This document shows, in pieces, positions 21,240 to 32,118 of a stretch of 64,000 bases of DNA. The stretch's first letter is position 1. The number at the start of each line of letters is the position of its first letter. This stretch comes from Tricholoma matsutake (taxonomy: Eukaryota > Basidiomycota > Agaricomycetes > Agaricales > Tricholomataceae). A program made the translations under genes and the position numbers. The notes below the pieces were generated by a model. That model was not told the DNA's origin. It worked only from the letters and a program-made list of their open reading frames with translations, and ran no database searches. The stretch spans positions 8,184,001 to 8,248,000 of the forward strand of contig AP026543.1 in NCBI GenBank assembly GCA_026075535.2. Reading direction: 5' to 3'.

Positions 21240-23488
21240 TTTTTTTTTTTTTGGGGTCAACAATTTATAATGCGGGGCTCAATCGCAGTCCGCGGGTCAA
21301 GATACAAACAAGGTACTACTAAGACTACGCATTCCCTATGTCCGCATCCCACACCAGGTCCCTTGCAGAAGCCACGTTACGGCGGGCATACCAGCGTTGT
21401 CCTCTCAGACAGGAAAGGCAATAATCTGTAGGGGAGGGGCCCCCCCTACAAAGGCTAGCCGTTAGTTCACCGTCTGGTGCTATCTCGGTCCCCCCGGCCA
21501 CATATCCGACCGAAGTCAGATCAGGCGCAAGCAGTGTCAATTCACCGTAAGTCCTCCCTTGCGGGAAGAGTAACCATCTTTCACCAGACAACGAGGATTG
21601 ACCACCCCAGGTGAGTGAGGTGGACCATTACTGTGTCCACGCACAAGTGACAGTGACGAGGCAGCTGGTTATTCACCGGAACTGCCGTAGCTGGTTATTC
21701 ACCGGAGCTACTGTAGGTAGGGGGTCGAGGCCCCCCCCTCGAGCAAATGCTACTCTGAGCATGCACTCGGTGACATCATCCCCCCCGCAGTGGGGAGAAG
21801 GTAAAGGGCGGCGACATAATGTCACCATCCCGACAACAGCCCTGGTGGGCGGTGAAGAGAAGGGGGGGTCCCCTTCTTCAAGCTCGGCGTGGTCGTTGGC
21901 GGGGGCCACGAGGACGTCGACGCCGTTCTGGGGACAAGGGTTCCTCGGTTGGAGGCTCTGCCGCTGGTGGAGCAGACTGAGCCGCCTGCATCGCCGCATA
22001 GGAAGCCTGGAAGGCTGCTGGAGACGTAAGGTCGAGGGGAGCTGATGCCGCGCGAAGCGACTCCATCATGCTCCCTGAAAATCGCCAGGTGGTGGTGAAG
22101 AGCTCCCACGCCATCTGACGCCAAGAGTTCCTGTCGTTGAGAGGAACTGCGGATACTCGGATGGTACCTACAAAGGAGGTCATCATGTCCAGTAGATGTA
22201 GCATGGCATCAGAGGTGGCTTCGATTTCCAACCTCTGATCCCTAGATAACGGCACTTCGTCCTCCACCAGCTCGGGGATGGGGGGCCAAGGCGGTAGCGG
22301 GGCAGGGGATGCCTCCGGATAAAGGAGCTCAGCGATACCGAGCTCCTGTGAATACATATCCTCCTTAGGGAGGCTATGAGCCCAGCGCTTGTGTTCGACG
22401 TCGACACCAAGTGCCCATCGTACACGATCAATCGTTTTCCTCGAGGAGAGCCTAGGCCCCCCCTCAGCGAAAGCGAGAGCCTCCTGCATGGCAAGAGAGT
22501 CATCGTCATCATCATCATTAGGGTCGGAGAGGTCTTCCCCGGCCCATAGATCTCTAGCTGCCCTGAAAGCAGCTGCTACCTCCAATTCGTCTTGGACGAA
22601 CCGGGTGTCGTAGTCTTGGATGCCATCATCAAAGATGTCACCCGTGATCAAAACGGGGTCGCATAGACCCCGATGTGGTGGTTGGTCTCTGGTTCGCCGT
22701 TTGGGCATCGAGAGTGTGTATGTTAGTGCTAGTAGATGATGGTAGGAATCAAAATACACAGCGTGGAATCGATAACAACTGGTCCCTTATCTATATTCCG
22801 GGTCCACCCGATACGGCCTCCGAACGCTCCGAGGGGGCGAGCAAGCCGCGCATCCTGCTGCCTAGTGGGAGAAGATTGAACCCGGGTCATGCCACCCTAG
22901 GAGAGTGAGCACCGGAGGTAGAGGGATGGTGGTGAAAAGCGGCCACCAAGGTGTAGGCCTAGCCGCTAGGGGGCACCATCGCCCGGCCCCTTTTAACGAT
23001 GGTGTATTCCAGCGGGTAGTCAGTATAGCATGTCTCTAGTAGTAGAAACTCACAGAGCATGGAGGCTGGAAGCCTCCCAGACGACCAGCAGTCCAGTGAT
23101 AATGTCCCTCCTCCCTAAGCCAGACCTCCCCCACCTAGACGAGTGTGACGACTTGGGCGAGCGTTGAAGCAGGCATCCCACACCCACTCTAAGCCCCCAG
23201 AGGGACCTAGACTACTCTTTCATAGACAACACTCACCTAGTCAGGATCCTCGAAGCCCAGGAGAACGAGATGAATAGCAGCCATTGTCAAAAACAATGAC
23301 CGGGGCATCCACGGAGATCGGATGGACGGATCTCTTAGCAAATCAGGGCACGCCTGGAGACGCTGAGAGCATTCGTGATGGTGAAATCCGATCAAAAATC
23401 GGACGAAAATTGAAGTGTCGACGTCACTTGCAACGTTGAGCAGAGGTGTTTACCACTATTTATGGTGGTTGTAACAAGTCAAGGAGCG
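21240..23488 (-). mobile_element. Full-length MPK element, lineage B
   Basis: 2.25 kb minus-strand copy in ORF1 of LINE copy E. The 13 bp duplication CTGAGGAGGACCT is at 21228-21240 and 23493-23505. The poly(T) is short (about 13). Tail variant TTGACCCC, 5' end at 23488. Its 3' UTR hairpin reads GTAGGGG/CCCCTAC, the B-type pairing. Confidence 0.95.
21878..22708 (-). CDS. MPK element protein (276 aa, lineage B)
   Basis: Intact B-lineage ORF starting MPKRRTRDQPPHRG. The frame stays open 17 codons further upstream, but the alignment of all lineages supports this ATG. It contains FDDGIQDYDTRFVQDELEV, a D-rich run (NDDDDDDS), RKTIDRVRWALGVDVEHKRW, SPAPLPPWPPIPELVEDE, WRQMAWELFTTTWR, and a C-terminus rich in A, P, E and R (RRRRPRGPRQRPRRA). 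It is probably the best representative of lineage B together with 46797-47630. Confidence 0.8.
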   Translation of the reverse strand: MPKRRTRDQPPHRGLCDPVLITGDIFDDGIQDYDTRFVQDELEVAAAFRAARDLWAGEDLSDPNDDDDDDSLAMQEALAFAEGGPRLSSRKTIDRVRWALGVDVEHKRWAHSLPKEDMYSQELGIAELLYPEASPAPLPPWPPIPELVEDEVPLSRDQRLEIEATSDAMLHLLDMMTSFVGTIRVSAVPLNDRNSWRQMAWELFTTTWRFSGSMMESLRAASAPLDLTSPAAFQASYAAMQAAQSAPPAAEPPTEEPLSPERRRRPRGPRQRPRRA

Positions 23489-24829
23489 TTGTCTGAGGAG
23501 GACCTTCGATGCTTCAAGGAAGCTGCCCACAAGGTGTTCCCGTTCGCGCTGCAAGTGGACGCAACGTTACCCACATCCACGTCGTACCTCAAGCTGGTCG
23601 ACATGCCATTCATCGCTAACGACAAGGCTTTAACGCCTGATGTCGTCATTGCTCACTTGGGAAAGTCTGGAATTTCGGATCTCACAGTGCTCCAAGTCCC
23701 CCCCCGTGTAGTACGTGATTCGAGGATGTCAGATACGTGCACCGTATACCTCAACATCGCTGACTCAGTCAGTGGTGCACGAGCTCAGGCTCTTATCGGC
23801 CGGGGCGTCCAATTTGGACGCTACGTCGCTTATGTCAGGGCCGCCAGGGCTAACCCAGGCTTGCCCCTATGCCAACGCTGCTGGAAGTGGGGTCACCCCA
23901 CCCCTGCATGCAGAGCTCCACAGACCAAGTGTCCGATCTGTGCTGGCCCACACCGCAAGGAGCACCACCGTGCCCTTGCTGGGTGTTGTAAGGGAAACGC
24001 TAAGGCCAACCCCCCCGTCCCAGCTACCCCAGAGGGGGCAGCCTGTCCTCACCCGGCTAGGTGCACAAACTGCCGTAAGAACCACGCATCCGACGATCGT
24101 CGATGCAATTTCTGGCGACATCGCTTTGACCGTGACTGGATCAAAGCTCACTATGACGAGGTGAGTACGAGATGCAACTCTTGCTCCCCTCCTACTTACC
24201 ATCCCGCAGGACGCGGTGGCCGAACGTAAATGAGAGACAGACTTAGATCTACCCCTCAGTTACGCGTATTTAGTCAAAATGTAAACAGAAATTGGGGTTA
24301 CATGGACTCGTTACTGGCAGACTTCGTAGACGATTATGATCTGCTTCGCTCCTTGACTTGTTACAACCACCATAAACAGTGGTAAACACTCCTGCTCGAT
24401 GTTGGTAGCAATGTCGAGACTTCAATTTTCGTCCGATTTTCGATCGGATTTCACCATCATGAACGCTCTCGGCGTCTCCAGGCCTGCCCTGATTTGCTAA
24501 GAGATCCGTCCATCCGATCTCCGGGGATGTCTCGGTCATTGTTTCCAACAGTGACTGCTATCTGTCTCGTTCCCCTTGGCTTCGAGGATCCTGGCTAGGT
24601 GAGTGATGTCTATGAAAGAGTAGTCTGGGTCCCTATGGGGGCTTAGAGTGGGTGTGGGATGCCTGCTTCAACGCTCGCCCAAGTAGAAGCGCTCGTTTAG
24701 CTGGGGGAGGTCTGGCTTAGGGGGAAGGATGTTCTTACTGGACTGCTGGCCGTCTGGGAGGCTCCCAGCCTCCATGCTCTGTGAGTTTCTATTACTAGAG
24801 ACATGCTACACTGACTACCCATTGGAATA

Positions 24830-24860
24830 CACCATCGTTAAAAGGGGCCGGGCGATGGTG
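24830..24860 (+). promoter_or_regulatory. Conserved leader hairpin of the MPK element
   Basis: CACCATCG (24830-24837) pairs perfectly with CGATGGTG (24853-24860) around a 15 nt loop that contains GGGGCCGGG. The structure is present in every MPK leader seen. In the D copy at 17430-17460, the inner A-T pair is replaced by G-C, while another pair is lost and one becomes a wobble. The loop GGGG could instead pair with the CCCC that follows, giving an alternative fold. The role is unknown: it may be packaging, translation control, or RT or RNA binding. Confidence 0.5.
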
Positions 24861-25122
24861 CCCCCTGACAGCTAGGTCGACGCTCTGGTGGCCGCTACTC
24901 ACCACCAACCCTCTACCTCCGGTGCTCACTCTTCTAGGGTGCTATGACCTGGGTTCAGTCTTCTCCCACTGGGTGACAGGATGTGCAGCCTGTCCCCCCC
25001 TCGGAGCATTTGGAGGCAGTATTGGGTGGACCCGGAATAGAGATAAGGGACCAACCATTATCGATGGCACGCTACGTATCTTGATTTCTACTATCACCTA
25101 CTAGCATTAACTTCCCCTCTCA

Positions 25123-25932
25123 ATGCCCAAATGGCGAACCAGAGTCCAAACACCACGCTGGGGTCTACACGACCCCTCCCTGATTACGGGCGACATCTAT
25201 GACGATGGCGTCCAAGACTACGACACCCGGTACGATCAAGATGATCCGGATGTAGCTACTGCCCTATGGGCAGTTAGAGATCTATGGGCTGGAGAAGACC
25301 TCTCCAACCCTGAGGATGACGAGGACTCTCTTGCTATGCAAGAGGCCCTCAATTACGCCGAGAGCAGCCCCAAGCTGGCCTCGAGGCAAACGATAGACTG
25401 TGTGCTGTGGGCGCAGGACGTCCATGTCGCACATAAGCGATGGACTCGCAGTCTTGAACGCGAGGACATGTACTCACAGGAGCTCGGCATGGCCGAGCTC
25501 TTCTATCCGGAGGCATCCCCTGCCCCATTACCGCCTTTGCCCCCCATCCCTGAGTTGGTGGAGGACGACGTGCCGCTATCTGTGAATGACAGGTTGGAAA
25601 TCGAAGCCACCTCTCATGCCATGCTACACCAACTCGACACGATGACCATGTTTGTTGGTACCGTCCGTACATCCGCCGTTCCCCCTGCAGAGAGGAACGC
25701 ATGGCGCCAAATGGCCTGGGAGTTATTCACAACCACCTGGCGACTGTCTGAGACAATGTCGGCGGAACTAGCAGCCGTTCCGACACCTCTCAATCTCACG
25801 TCTCTGGCAGGCTTCCGGGCTTCCTATGCAGCGATGCACACTGCTCAATCAGAGCCTCAATCTGGGGAACCCTCGTCCCCAGCATGGCGCCGTCGTCCTC
25901 GAGGTCCTCGTAGACAGCAGCGCCGCAACTAG
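25123..25932 (+). CDS. MPK element protein (269 aa, lineage A, reference)
   Basis: Intact. Residues 1-12 are basic (MPKWRTRVQTPR); 22-68 are acidic (GDIYDDGVQDYDTR, EDLSNPEDDED). 132-149 is a proline-rich hinge (SPAPLPPLPPIPELVEDD), 194-207 the invariant WRQMAWELFTTTWR, and 250-269 is arginine-rich. There is no signal peptide, membrane segment, zinc finger, RT or nuclease signature. Because the element moves like a LINE but encodes no enzyme, the protein could be an RNA-binding or particle protein that helps its own RNA gain access to LINE machinery. That is inference; homology search and structure prediction would be needed. It may also be a captured host gene fragment. Confidence 0.8.
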   Translation: MPKWRTRVQTPRWGLHDPSLITGDIYDDGVQDYDTRYDQDDPDVATALWAVRDLWAGEDLSNPEDDEDSLAMQEALNYAESSPKLASRQTIDCVLWAQDVHVAHKRWTRSLEREDMYSQELGMAELFYPEASPAPLPPLPPIPELVEDDVPLSVNDRLEIEATSHAMLHQLDTMTMFVGTVRTSAVPPAERNAWRQMAWELFTTTWRLSETMSAELAAVPTPLNLTSLAGFRASYAAMHTAQSEPQSGEPSSPAWRRRPRGPRRQQRRN

Positions 25933-28900
25933 TACAGGGGCCTATCCCCCTCTACATTCACGGCCACCAAGCACCAATTGGTGGCCATTATCGGGATGGT
26001 GACATGGGGTCACCTCCCTATACCTTCCCCCCGCTGTGGGGGGGACGATGTCATTGAGTGCGTGCACTTGCTTGCATTTGCTCGAGGAGGGCCCCGGCCC
26101 CCCACTTACGGCAGTTACGGTGAATAACCAGGTGAACAACCATCCGCCTCGCTACTGTCACTCATGCACAACATGGTGATGGTCCACCTCACTCACCTGG
26201 GGTGGTCAATCCTCGCTGGCTGGAAATACGCAGACGGTTATTCCTCCCGCAAGGGGGGATTTACGGTGAATTAACACTGCTGTGCCTGGTCTGGCCTTGG
26301 TCGGACATGTGGCTGGGGGACCGTTTGCTCCAGGGGGCGATCTAATGGCTAGCTTCGGGAGGGGGGGCTCCCCCTCTGGATTATTGCCTTTCCTGGCTGA
26401 GAGGCCAACGTCTGTGGCACTGCCCGCCTAAAGTGGCTAAAACGAGGACCTGGGTAGGATATGGGTGAGGGGAAGCGTAGTTACAGTAGTACCCAAGTTT
26501 GTATCCTGCTCCGCGGACTGCGATCGAGCCCCATGTTATAAATTGTTGACCCACAAAAAAAAAAAAAAAAAAAAAAAATTATGATCTGCTTTTCATCCAA
26601 GAGCCTCCCTGGCGATTAATAAGACACGCCCCCTCTGCCCACAACAGGGAAGGGGATGAAGTTATAGGCGCACCAAAGAGCCCAAACTGGGGAACTTTAG
26701 TGCACTCCTCAGGTATCGACTCCCCCCCACGCGTCGCTGTATACTTTGCGAACAGCATCGCTAACTTAAGACCAGGCCTCAGACGAGATCTGATGGATAA
26801 TTGTGACATCCTTTTGTTCTCATTGGGAATAGGGGAGGATGTCATGCTACTTGCTAACGTCTACTCGGACAGCCAGCACTCGGCCATCATGCTCTTATTT
26901 GAGAATGTCATGACGATCCCACGCTTACACTTCATGTGTGGCGACTTCAACGTGAGACACGCCTCCTGGGACCCCCAGGGGCCTGAACACTCCATCCATG
27001 CTGACCACTTAGTGGAAACGGCGACGGCACTAGGCCTGACTAGAGCCCTACCAGTATTAGAGGGCCCTACCCACTTCCCCCCACAACAGGGCCTTCACCC
27101 TACGGTGATCGACCTGATGTTCATACCTACAGATCTCAGATTTGTACTGTACTGCGAGATCGTTCCTGAAGCCAGGGGGATGTCTGACCATGCTCCCCTG
27201 ACGTTAGTTCTGCCTGGCCCGGGATCTTTGGTCCCGGTCACCAAGTGGTCCATCAAAAAAGGATCCGAGGAGGAAGCATCTTACCGAGATGCTGTCTCCT
27301 CCGCTTTAACTCCATGGCTAGATTGGCATGGGGATACCTCGGCAGAAATCGATGATGTCGTCTCGGCGATATCAGCGATTTTAAACAAGGCATGGGAAAA
27401 CCATGCCAAGGAATCTCGCCTCGGCAAGTCGTCCAAGGGTTGGTGGACAGACGAATGCAGTGGCGCCCTCGACGCGTACAGAGCTTCCCGTGATGAGGAA
27501 GACTGGAAGCATTATAGGAAAGTCATGCGACACGCAAAGCATGACTTCTTCGACGACCGTATCCAAGAAGTGGCTACGATGAATAGACGACCCTGGGATC
27601 TAGTGTCCTGGACTCGTCAGCGCAACCTCCCGTCGTACGAGGCGATCTCCTATCGGGGAGAACCTTGTAACGACCTGGACTCTCTTTGGGCTGCCCTTGA
27701 TGGGTCCTATAATGCCGCCTCAGATCGAGTAGTCGATCTGAGTATCCTTGATGGACTTGATCCGGTGCCTGAGAGGGCCTGGATCCCGTTCTCCGTTACG
27801 GAAATGAAAGAAGCGCTAAATGCGTGTTCTCCCCGCTCCGCTCCAGGTCCCGATCATGTTACGTGGTCACACCTAAAACACTGGTGTAGCAACCCAGAAG
27901 TGGCAGGGCTCATTACCCGCACAGCTGAGGCGTGCATCACCGCTGGCCATTGGCCGGCTCACTTTAAGGAATCCCTGTCAGTTATCATCCCGAAGCCGGG
28001 GAAACCTAATTACTCTACCCCTAAGTCGTTCAGGCCCATTGTGCTTCTGAATACTTTGGGAAAGTTAGTCGAAAAGATGTTGGCTAGGCGTCTTCAATTC
28101 GACGGGGTCACACACGAGGCCTTCGAGCAAAACCAGTTCAGAGGCATCGCCCAGCGTTCCACTGAGGACGCAGGTATTTACCTTACCCACCTGGTTAGAG
28201 CAGGGTGGGCCAAAGGGCTCAAAACGAGTGTTGTCGCTTTCGACATCGCTCAGTTCTTCCCCTCCTTGAACCACCAGGTTCTGCTGGAGGTCATCTCTCG
28301 GTCGGGGTTCCCTGCGCAAGTAGGGAATTTCTTCTGTTCATATCTAGTCGGTCGCAAGACGACCTACAAATGGAACGCTTTCTCATCTGGCTCCTTTGCA
28401 GCCGATGTGGGAGTGGGTCAAGGCTCTGCCTTGTCCCCTGTCCTATCGGCGCTATATTTGACACCCATTATGAAGCTCTTCAGAAGAAGCGAAGTCGGCA
28501 GAGATGTCGATCTCATGTCTTATGTGGACGATGGCACCCTCATCGCCCGCTCTCCACAGCTGGAGGATAATCTCCCCCTCCTTAAAAAAGCGTATGGCTG
28601 GATCTTCCAGGCATTCACCTCCCTCGGACTTGTCCTTGAACATGACAAATCCGAAATATTTCACTTCTCAAGGGCAAGGAGATTCACTCCCTTACCCATT
28701 GATCTCGGTTTTGCCCCCTACACGGGCAATACTCCCCTCAAGCCCAAGGTTACCTGGAGGTACCTCAGATTTTTCTTCAACTGCAAACTCTCCTTCAAAG
28801 AGCACACACGGTTCTACTCCACCAAAGCCCTTACTACTGCAAGGGCAATGGGAATGCTCGGCAATTCTGTCAGAGGGCTAACCCCTATGCAGAAACGCCT

Positions 28901-30401
28901 TCTATACAGGTCGTGTGTCGTACCTATCATGACATACGGACTCAGACTATGGCACTTCAAAGGCGCTCGCGTCAAAGGTGTCATTAAGACGTTGGCCCAA
29001 GTGCAGTCCATTGCTGCATGTTGGATCCTCGGTGCGTTCAGAACCACCCCGATCGGTGGCCTGGAAAGTATCGCTGGACTGCTGCCTATGCAGCTGTTAC
29101 TGCGTCGTTTAGTCGACAGAGGGGTGTTCAGAACCCCTCTATTGGCTCCATCTCACCCTCTAAGAGCAATCTTAGGGCCCAATCACGTAGGCACCACCCA
29201 CTCTCATGAGCTAGGACTCTGGGGAGGGAATGTGCTTGACACACTCACCTTACAAGGCCCATCTGTCGCTTCGGCTGCAGCTCTGGCCCTTGTACCAGGC
29301 GATGAATTCGACCCCTTTGGGGAAGAAAACACACCTGGAAACAGAGTGAAGGATCTATTCCCCACTGGCTTCTCCTCTCATCACCTCACCTCTAAGGAGG
29401 ATGGAGCGAGGAACTCTTACAGGAGTGACCTCGACAAGGCCTGGGCCTCAGCCCAGGCAGAGGGCGACACTCTTGTCATTGCAGTGGACGCCTCGGTGCC
29501 CATGGATTCTAAATTCCAAGCTGTCGCCTGCGCTCTTGTCTTCGGACAGGGAGAGCAGGTCAATCGCGTTGTCTCAGCCTCTGGGAGGAGAACCCCCCCG
29601 GAAGTCGAACTTTTTGCTCTCCAACTTGGTGTCTCGGCTGCTTGCAGCAGAGGATGCAAAAAGCTGGTGATCTTCTCGGATTCTACTACGGGCATCAAGT
29701 CCCTAATTGATCCTAAGCCACGCTCTGGGCAGATATTTGCCCTGGACACTTGTCGCTCCCTTTTTTTTTTTTTTTTTTTTTTTTTGGGTCAACAATTTAT
29801 AACGCGGGGCTCAATCGCAGTCCGCAGAGCAGGGTACAAACTAGGGTACTACTATATCTACGCGTTCCCCTCGCCCATCTCCCACCCAGGTCCTCGTTTT
29901 AGCCACTTTAGGTGGGCAGTGCCACAGACGTTGGCCTCTCAGCCAGGAAAGGCAATAATCTGGAGGGGAAGCCTCCCCCTTCCGAAGCTAGCCATTAGGT
30001 CGCCCACTGGTACCAACTGGTCCCCCGGCCACATATCCAACCGAAGTCAGATCAGGCGCAGTGGTGTCAATTCACCGTAAATCCCCCCTTGTGGGAGGAA
30101 TAACCGATAGCCTACTTCCAGCCAGCGAGGATTGACCACCCCAGACGAATGGGGTGGACCATCACCGTGTTTGCGCATGAGTGACAGAGATGTGGTAGCT
30201 GGTTGTTCACCTGGTTATTCACCGGAACTACTGTAGGCAGGGGGGCCGAGACCCCCCTTCGAGCAAATGCCAACATGTGCATGCACTCGATGACAACGTC
30301 CCCCCCGCAGCGGGGGGAAGGTGGAGGGAAGCGACAAAATGTCACTATCCCGATATCGGCCACCAATTATTTGGTGGGCGTGGTTGTGGAGGGGTGTTCC
30401 C

Positions 30402-32118
30402 CTATAGGTTGCGGCGCGGCTGTCTCCGAGGACCTCGAGGATGACGGCGTCATGATGAGGATGAGGGTTCCTCATGATGGAGCTCTGCATGAGCTGCCTG
30501 CCTAGCCGCATAGGAAGCCCTGAAGGCTGCCGGTGATGTGAGATCGAGAGGCAATCCGGCAGCTGCTGTACCCTCAACTCACAAAGGTGGGCCTTGGCTG
30601 AAAGTTATGGGGAACAACACTACGTTGACTTCCCGTTCAACTCGCATGATCACTGGCCATGCTCCTATAGGGGAGTATCACCAACGTCTATCCCTTGATG
30701 GGGAATACCAGTGCTGGTGCCTTGGTCCTGACATTCAAACTCGGGACCATCTGCTACGCGTCTGCCCCAAGGTGGATCGCAAAGAAACTCGTGCAAGCCC
30801 AGACTCCGTCGAAGGCTTCCACGAATTCATGGACAATAATCCTGCACTAGGATCGTTCAACTCACTTGCGTGGGATCCAGGATAGGTTGTGCGCGCAGGG
30901 CGTATGACCCTCGTCTGGTTCTGGCTAGTGCTATCGGTATGTCGGGGGGGCCGTAGGGCACCAGACGAGTCCGTTAACCCTCATAAAGGGGGCCCACCCG
31001 TGTTCAGGAGCGACTGTCAGGGAGGGGGGACACGAAACTAGGTACTGGTTCAGGGAGGTGCCTGAGCACTTCCAGATCCTCTGTCGGTCATGTGTTATGA
31101 CGACCCCAGTCGACTACGCTTTCCTTTCCGAGCTGAGAGGCTCACGTCGGGGTGGCAGTATCCCCTAAATCTTGCACTCATACCCGTAGGGATTCGGGGA
31201 ACACGACATCGTCAAGTCTGGGTTGTCGGTACGCCACCACTGGCGAGTCCGTTTACTCGATAAAGGGGGCCCCCTTAGTGGTCATCGCAGCTATCCAGGT
31301 GGTTGGTGCAAAGTTCAGCAGGAGGAGGACTTGGACTGGGCATAGTGTACTCTGCTTGTATGTCTCTACCGCGGACTGCGATCGGGCGCCGCATTATAAA
31401 CTTTTGACCCAAAAAAAAAAAAAAAAAATCCGGCAGCTGCTAGTTCTGCCGACATTGGCTCGGACAATCGCCAGGTGGTTGTGAATAGTTCCCATGCCAT
31501 CTGGCGCCATGCATTCCTGTCTATGAGCGGAATGGCGGATACTCGGACGGTACCGACGAAAATCGTCATAGCCTCCAGTAAATGTAGAAAGCCATGAGAG
31601 GTGGATGTTATGTCCACCCTCTCATCTCTCGACAACGGAGGCTCATCCTCCACCAACTCTGGGATGGCGGATGAACCCGGTGATGTGGGGAGGGGCGGCG
31701 CAGATTGCTCCTGCTGCCCCTCCGGATAGAGGAGCTTGGCGATGCCAAGCTCTTGATTGTTGTTGGCCTCGGGCCCAAGCTCGAGAGCCAGATCATGCAC
31801 CTCATCGGCTATCACTTGTGATGCCAAGAAGCGGTTTATCGTCTCCTGCGAGGCTAGCTCGGTGAGACCCGGAATGAATTCGACGTCTCCGCCGGTGGCA
31901 GAGCCGTCATCATCGTCTGGCAGGTCAGAGGAGTCATCCTCCGCCCAAAGATTGTGGAACTGGTTAGCCACATCAGAGTCCCATCCACTCAGGGAGACGT
32001 GTCCGAACTCTGGGAGGTAGTTGTCGTCGAAGTCTGCGAAGTCGGCGTTTGTGTATAGGAGGGGGTCGCCATGAGCCGCCTGGTGTTGAGTTCGCACTCT
32101 ACGGTTTGCAGAGGGCAT
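30402..32118 (-). pseudogene. MPK protein, lineage C, split by a LINE insertion
   Basis: Starts MPSANRRVRTQHQAAHG at 32118 and runs to the insertion at 31429, then resumes left of the LINE (30567) to a stop at 30402. The N-terminal 100 residues are specific to this lineage (DFADFDDNYLPEFGHVSLSG), still acidic, with QETINRFLASQ in the place of ..QTIDRVLWAQ. The C half converges on the common motif set: SAIPELVEDEPPLS, WRQMAWELFTTTWR, and an arginine-rich end. This shows that the tryptophan-rich block is the slowest-changing part of the family. It is not functional here because of the LINE. Confidence 0.8.
30568..31428 (+). mobile_element. LINE, 5'-truncated insertion (861 bp)
   Basis: A classic truncated LINE: it starts in the ORF2 C-terminal region (VPSTHKGGPWLKVMG), contains the stop at 30883-30885, the 3' UTR and an 18 A tail. 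The 14 bp duplication ATCCGGCAGCTGCT is at 30554-30567 and, sharing the last A, at 31428-31441. It interrupts the MPK C copy, which proves that LINE activity continued after MPK insertion. The finger CWCLGPDIQTRDHLLRVC is intact. Confidence 0.95.

Larger units (their letters stand above)
20099..24229 (+). pseudogene. LINE copy E, ORF1 (Gag-like), interrupted
   Basis: ORF1 from GLSRSGMPRTPGDDPIDSL to the stop at 24227-24229, split by the MPK copy 21240-23488. The first residues and 5' UTR are missing. A 2 bp loss in a CT repeat near 20383 shifts the frame after ADEVADNL. The C-terminal half keeps three zinc-knuckle-like clusters (CQRCWKWGHPTPAC, CPICAGPHRKEHH, CTNCRKNHASDDRRC). Such ORF1 proteins bind element RNA and act as chaperones. 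The stop TAA is followed directly by the ORF2 ATG. Confidence 0.9.
24347..26578 (+). mobile_element. Full-length MPK element, lineage A (reference copy)
   Basis: 2,232 bp on the plus strand: 5' end CGCTCCTTGACTTG at 24347, ORF 25123-25932, poly(A) 26555-26578 (preceded by ACCCAC). The duplication TTATGATCTGCTT at 24334-24346 and 26579-26591 flanks it exactly, so the 5' end is defined to the base. The 5' leader of 776 bp contains no ORF I would call a gene. The 3' UTR of about 620 bp is a chain of GC-rich hairpins. The tail is the TTGACCC type, unlike other A copies (TGATCC). Confidence 0.95.

Noticed and set aside
24830..24866. H-type pseudoknot in the leader (loop GGGG with following CCCC)
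   Set aside because: The loop that would have to cross the 8 bp stem has no bases, so both helices cannot form together. Only alternative hairpins are possible.
24950..24975. B-box-like GGGTTCAATC (or GGGTTCAGTC) in MPK leaders, suggesting a tRNA-derived Pol III promoter
   Set aside because: No A box at the right distance and no tRNA fold. An internal Pol III promoter is also unlikely because of the position about 600 bp from the 5' end and the long ORF.
29700..30080. LINE frames ending in a phenylalanine run followed by LGQQFITRGSIAV
   Set aside because: This is translation through the poly(T) and antisense tail of an inserted MPK copy, not a real C-terminus.
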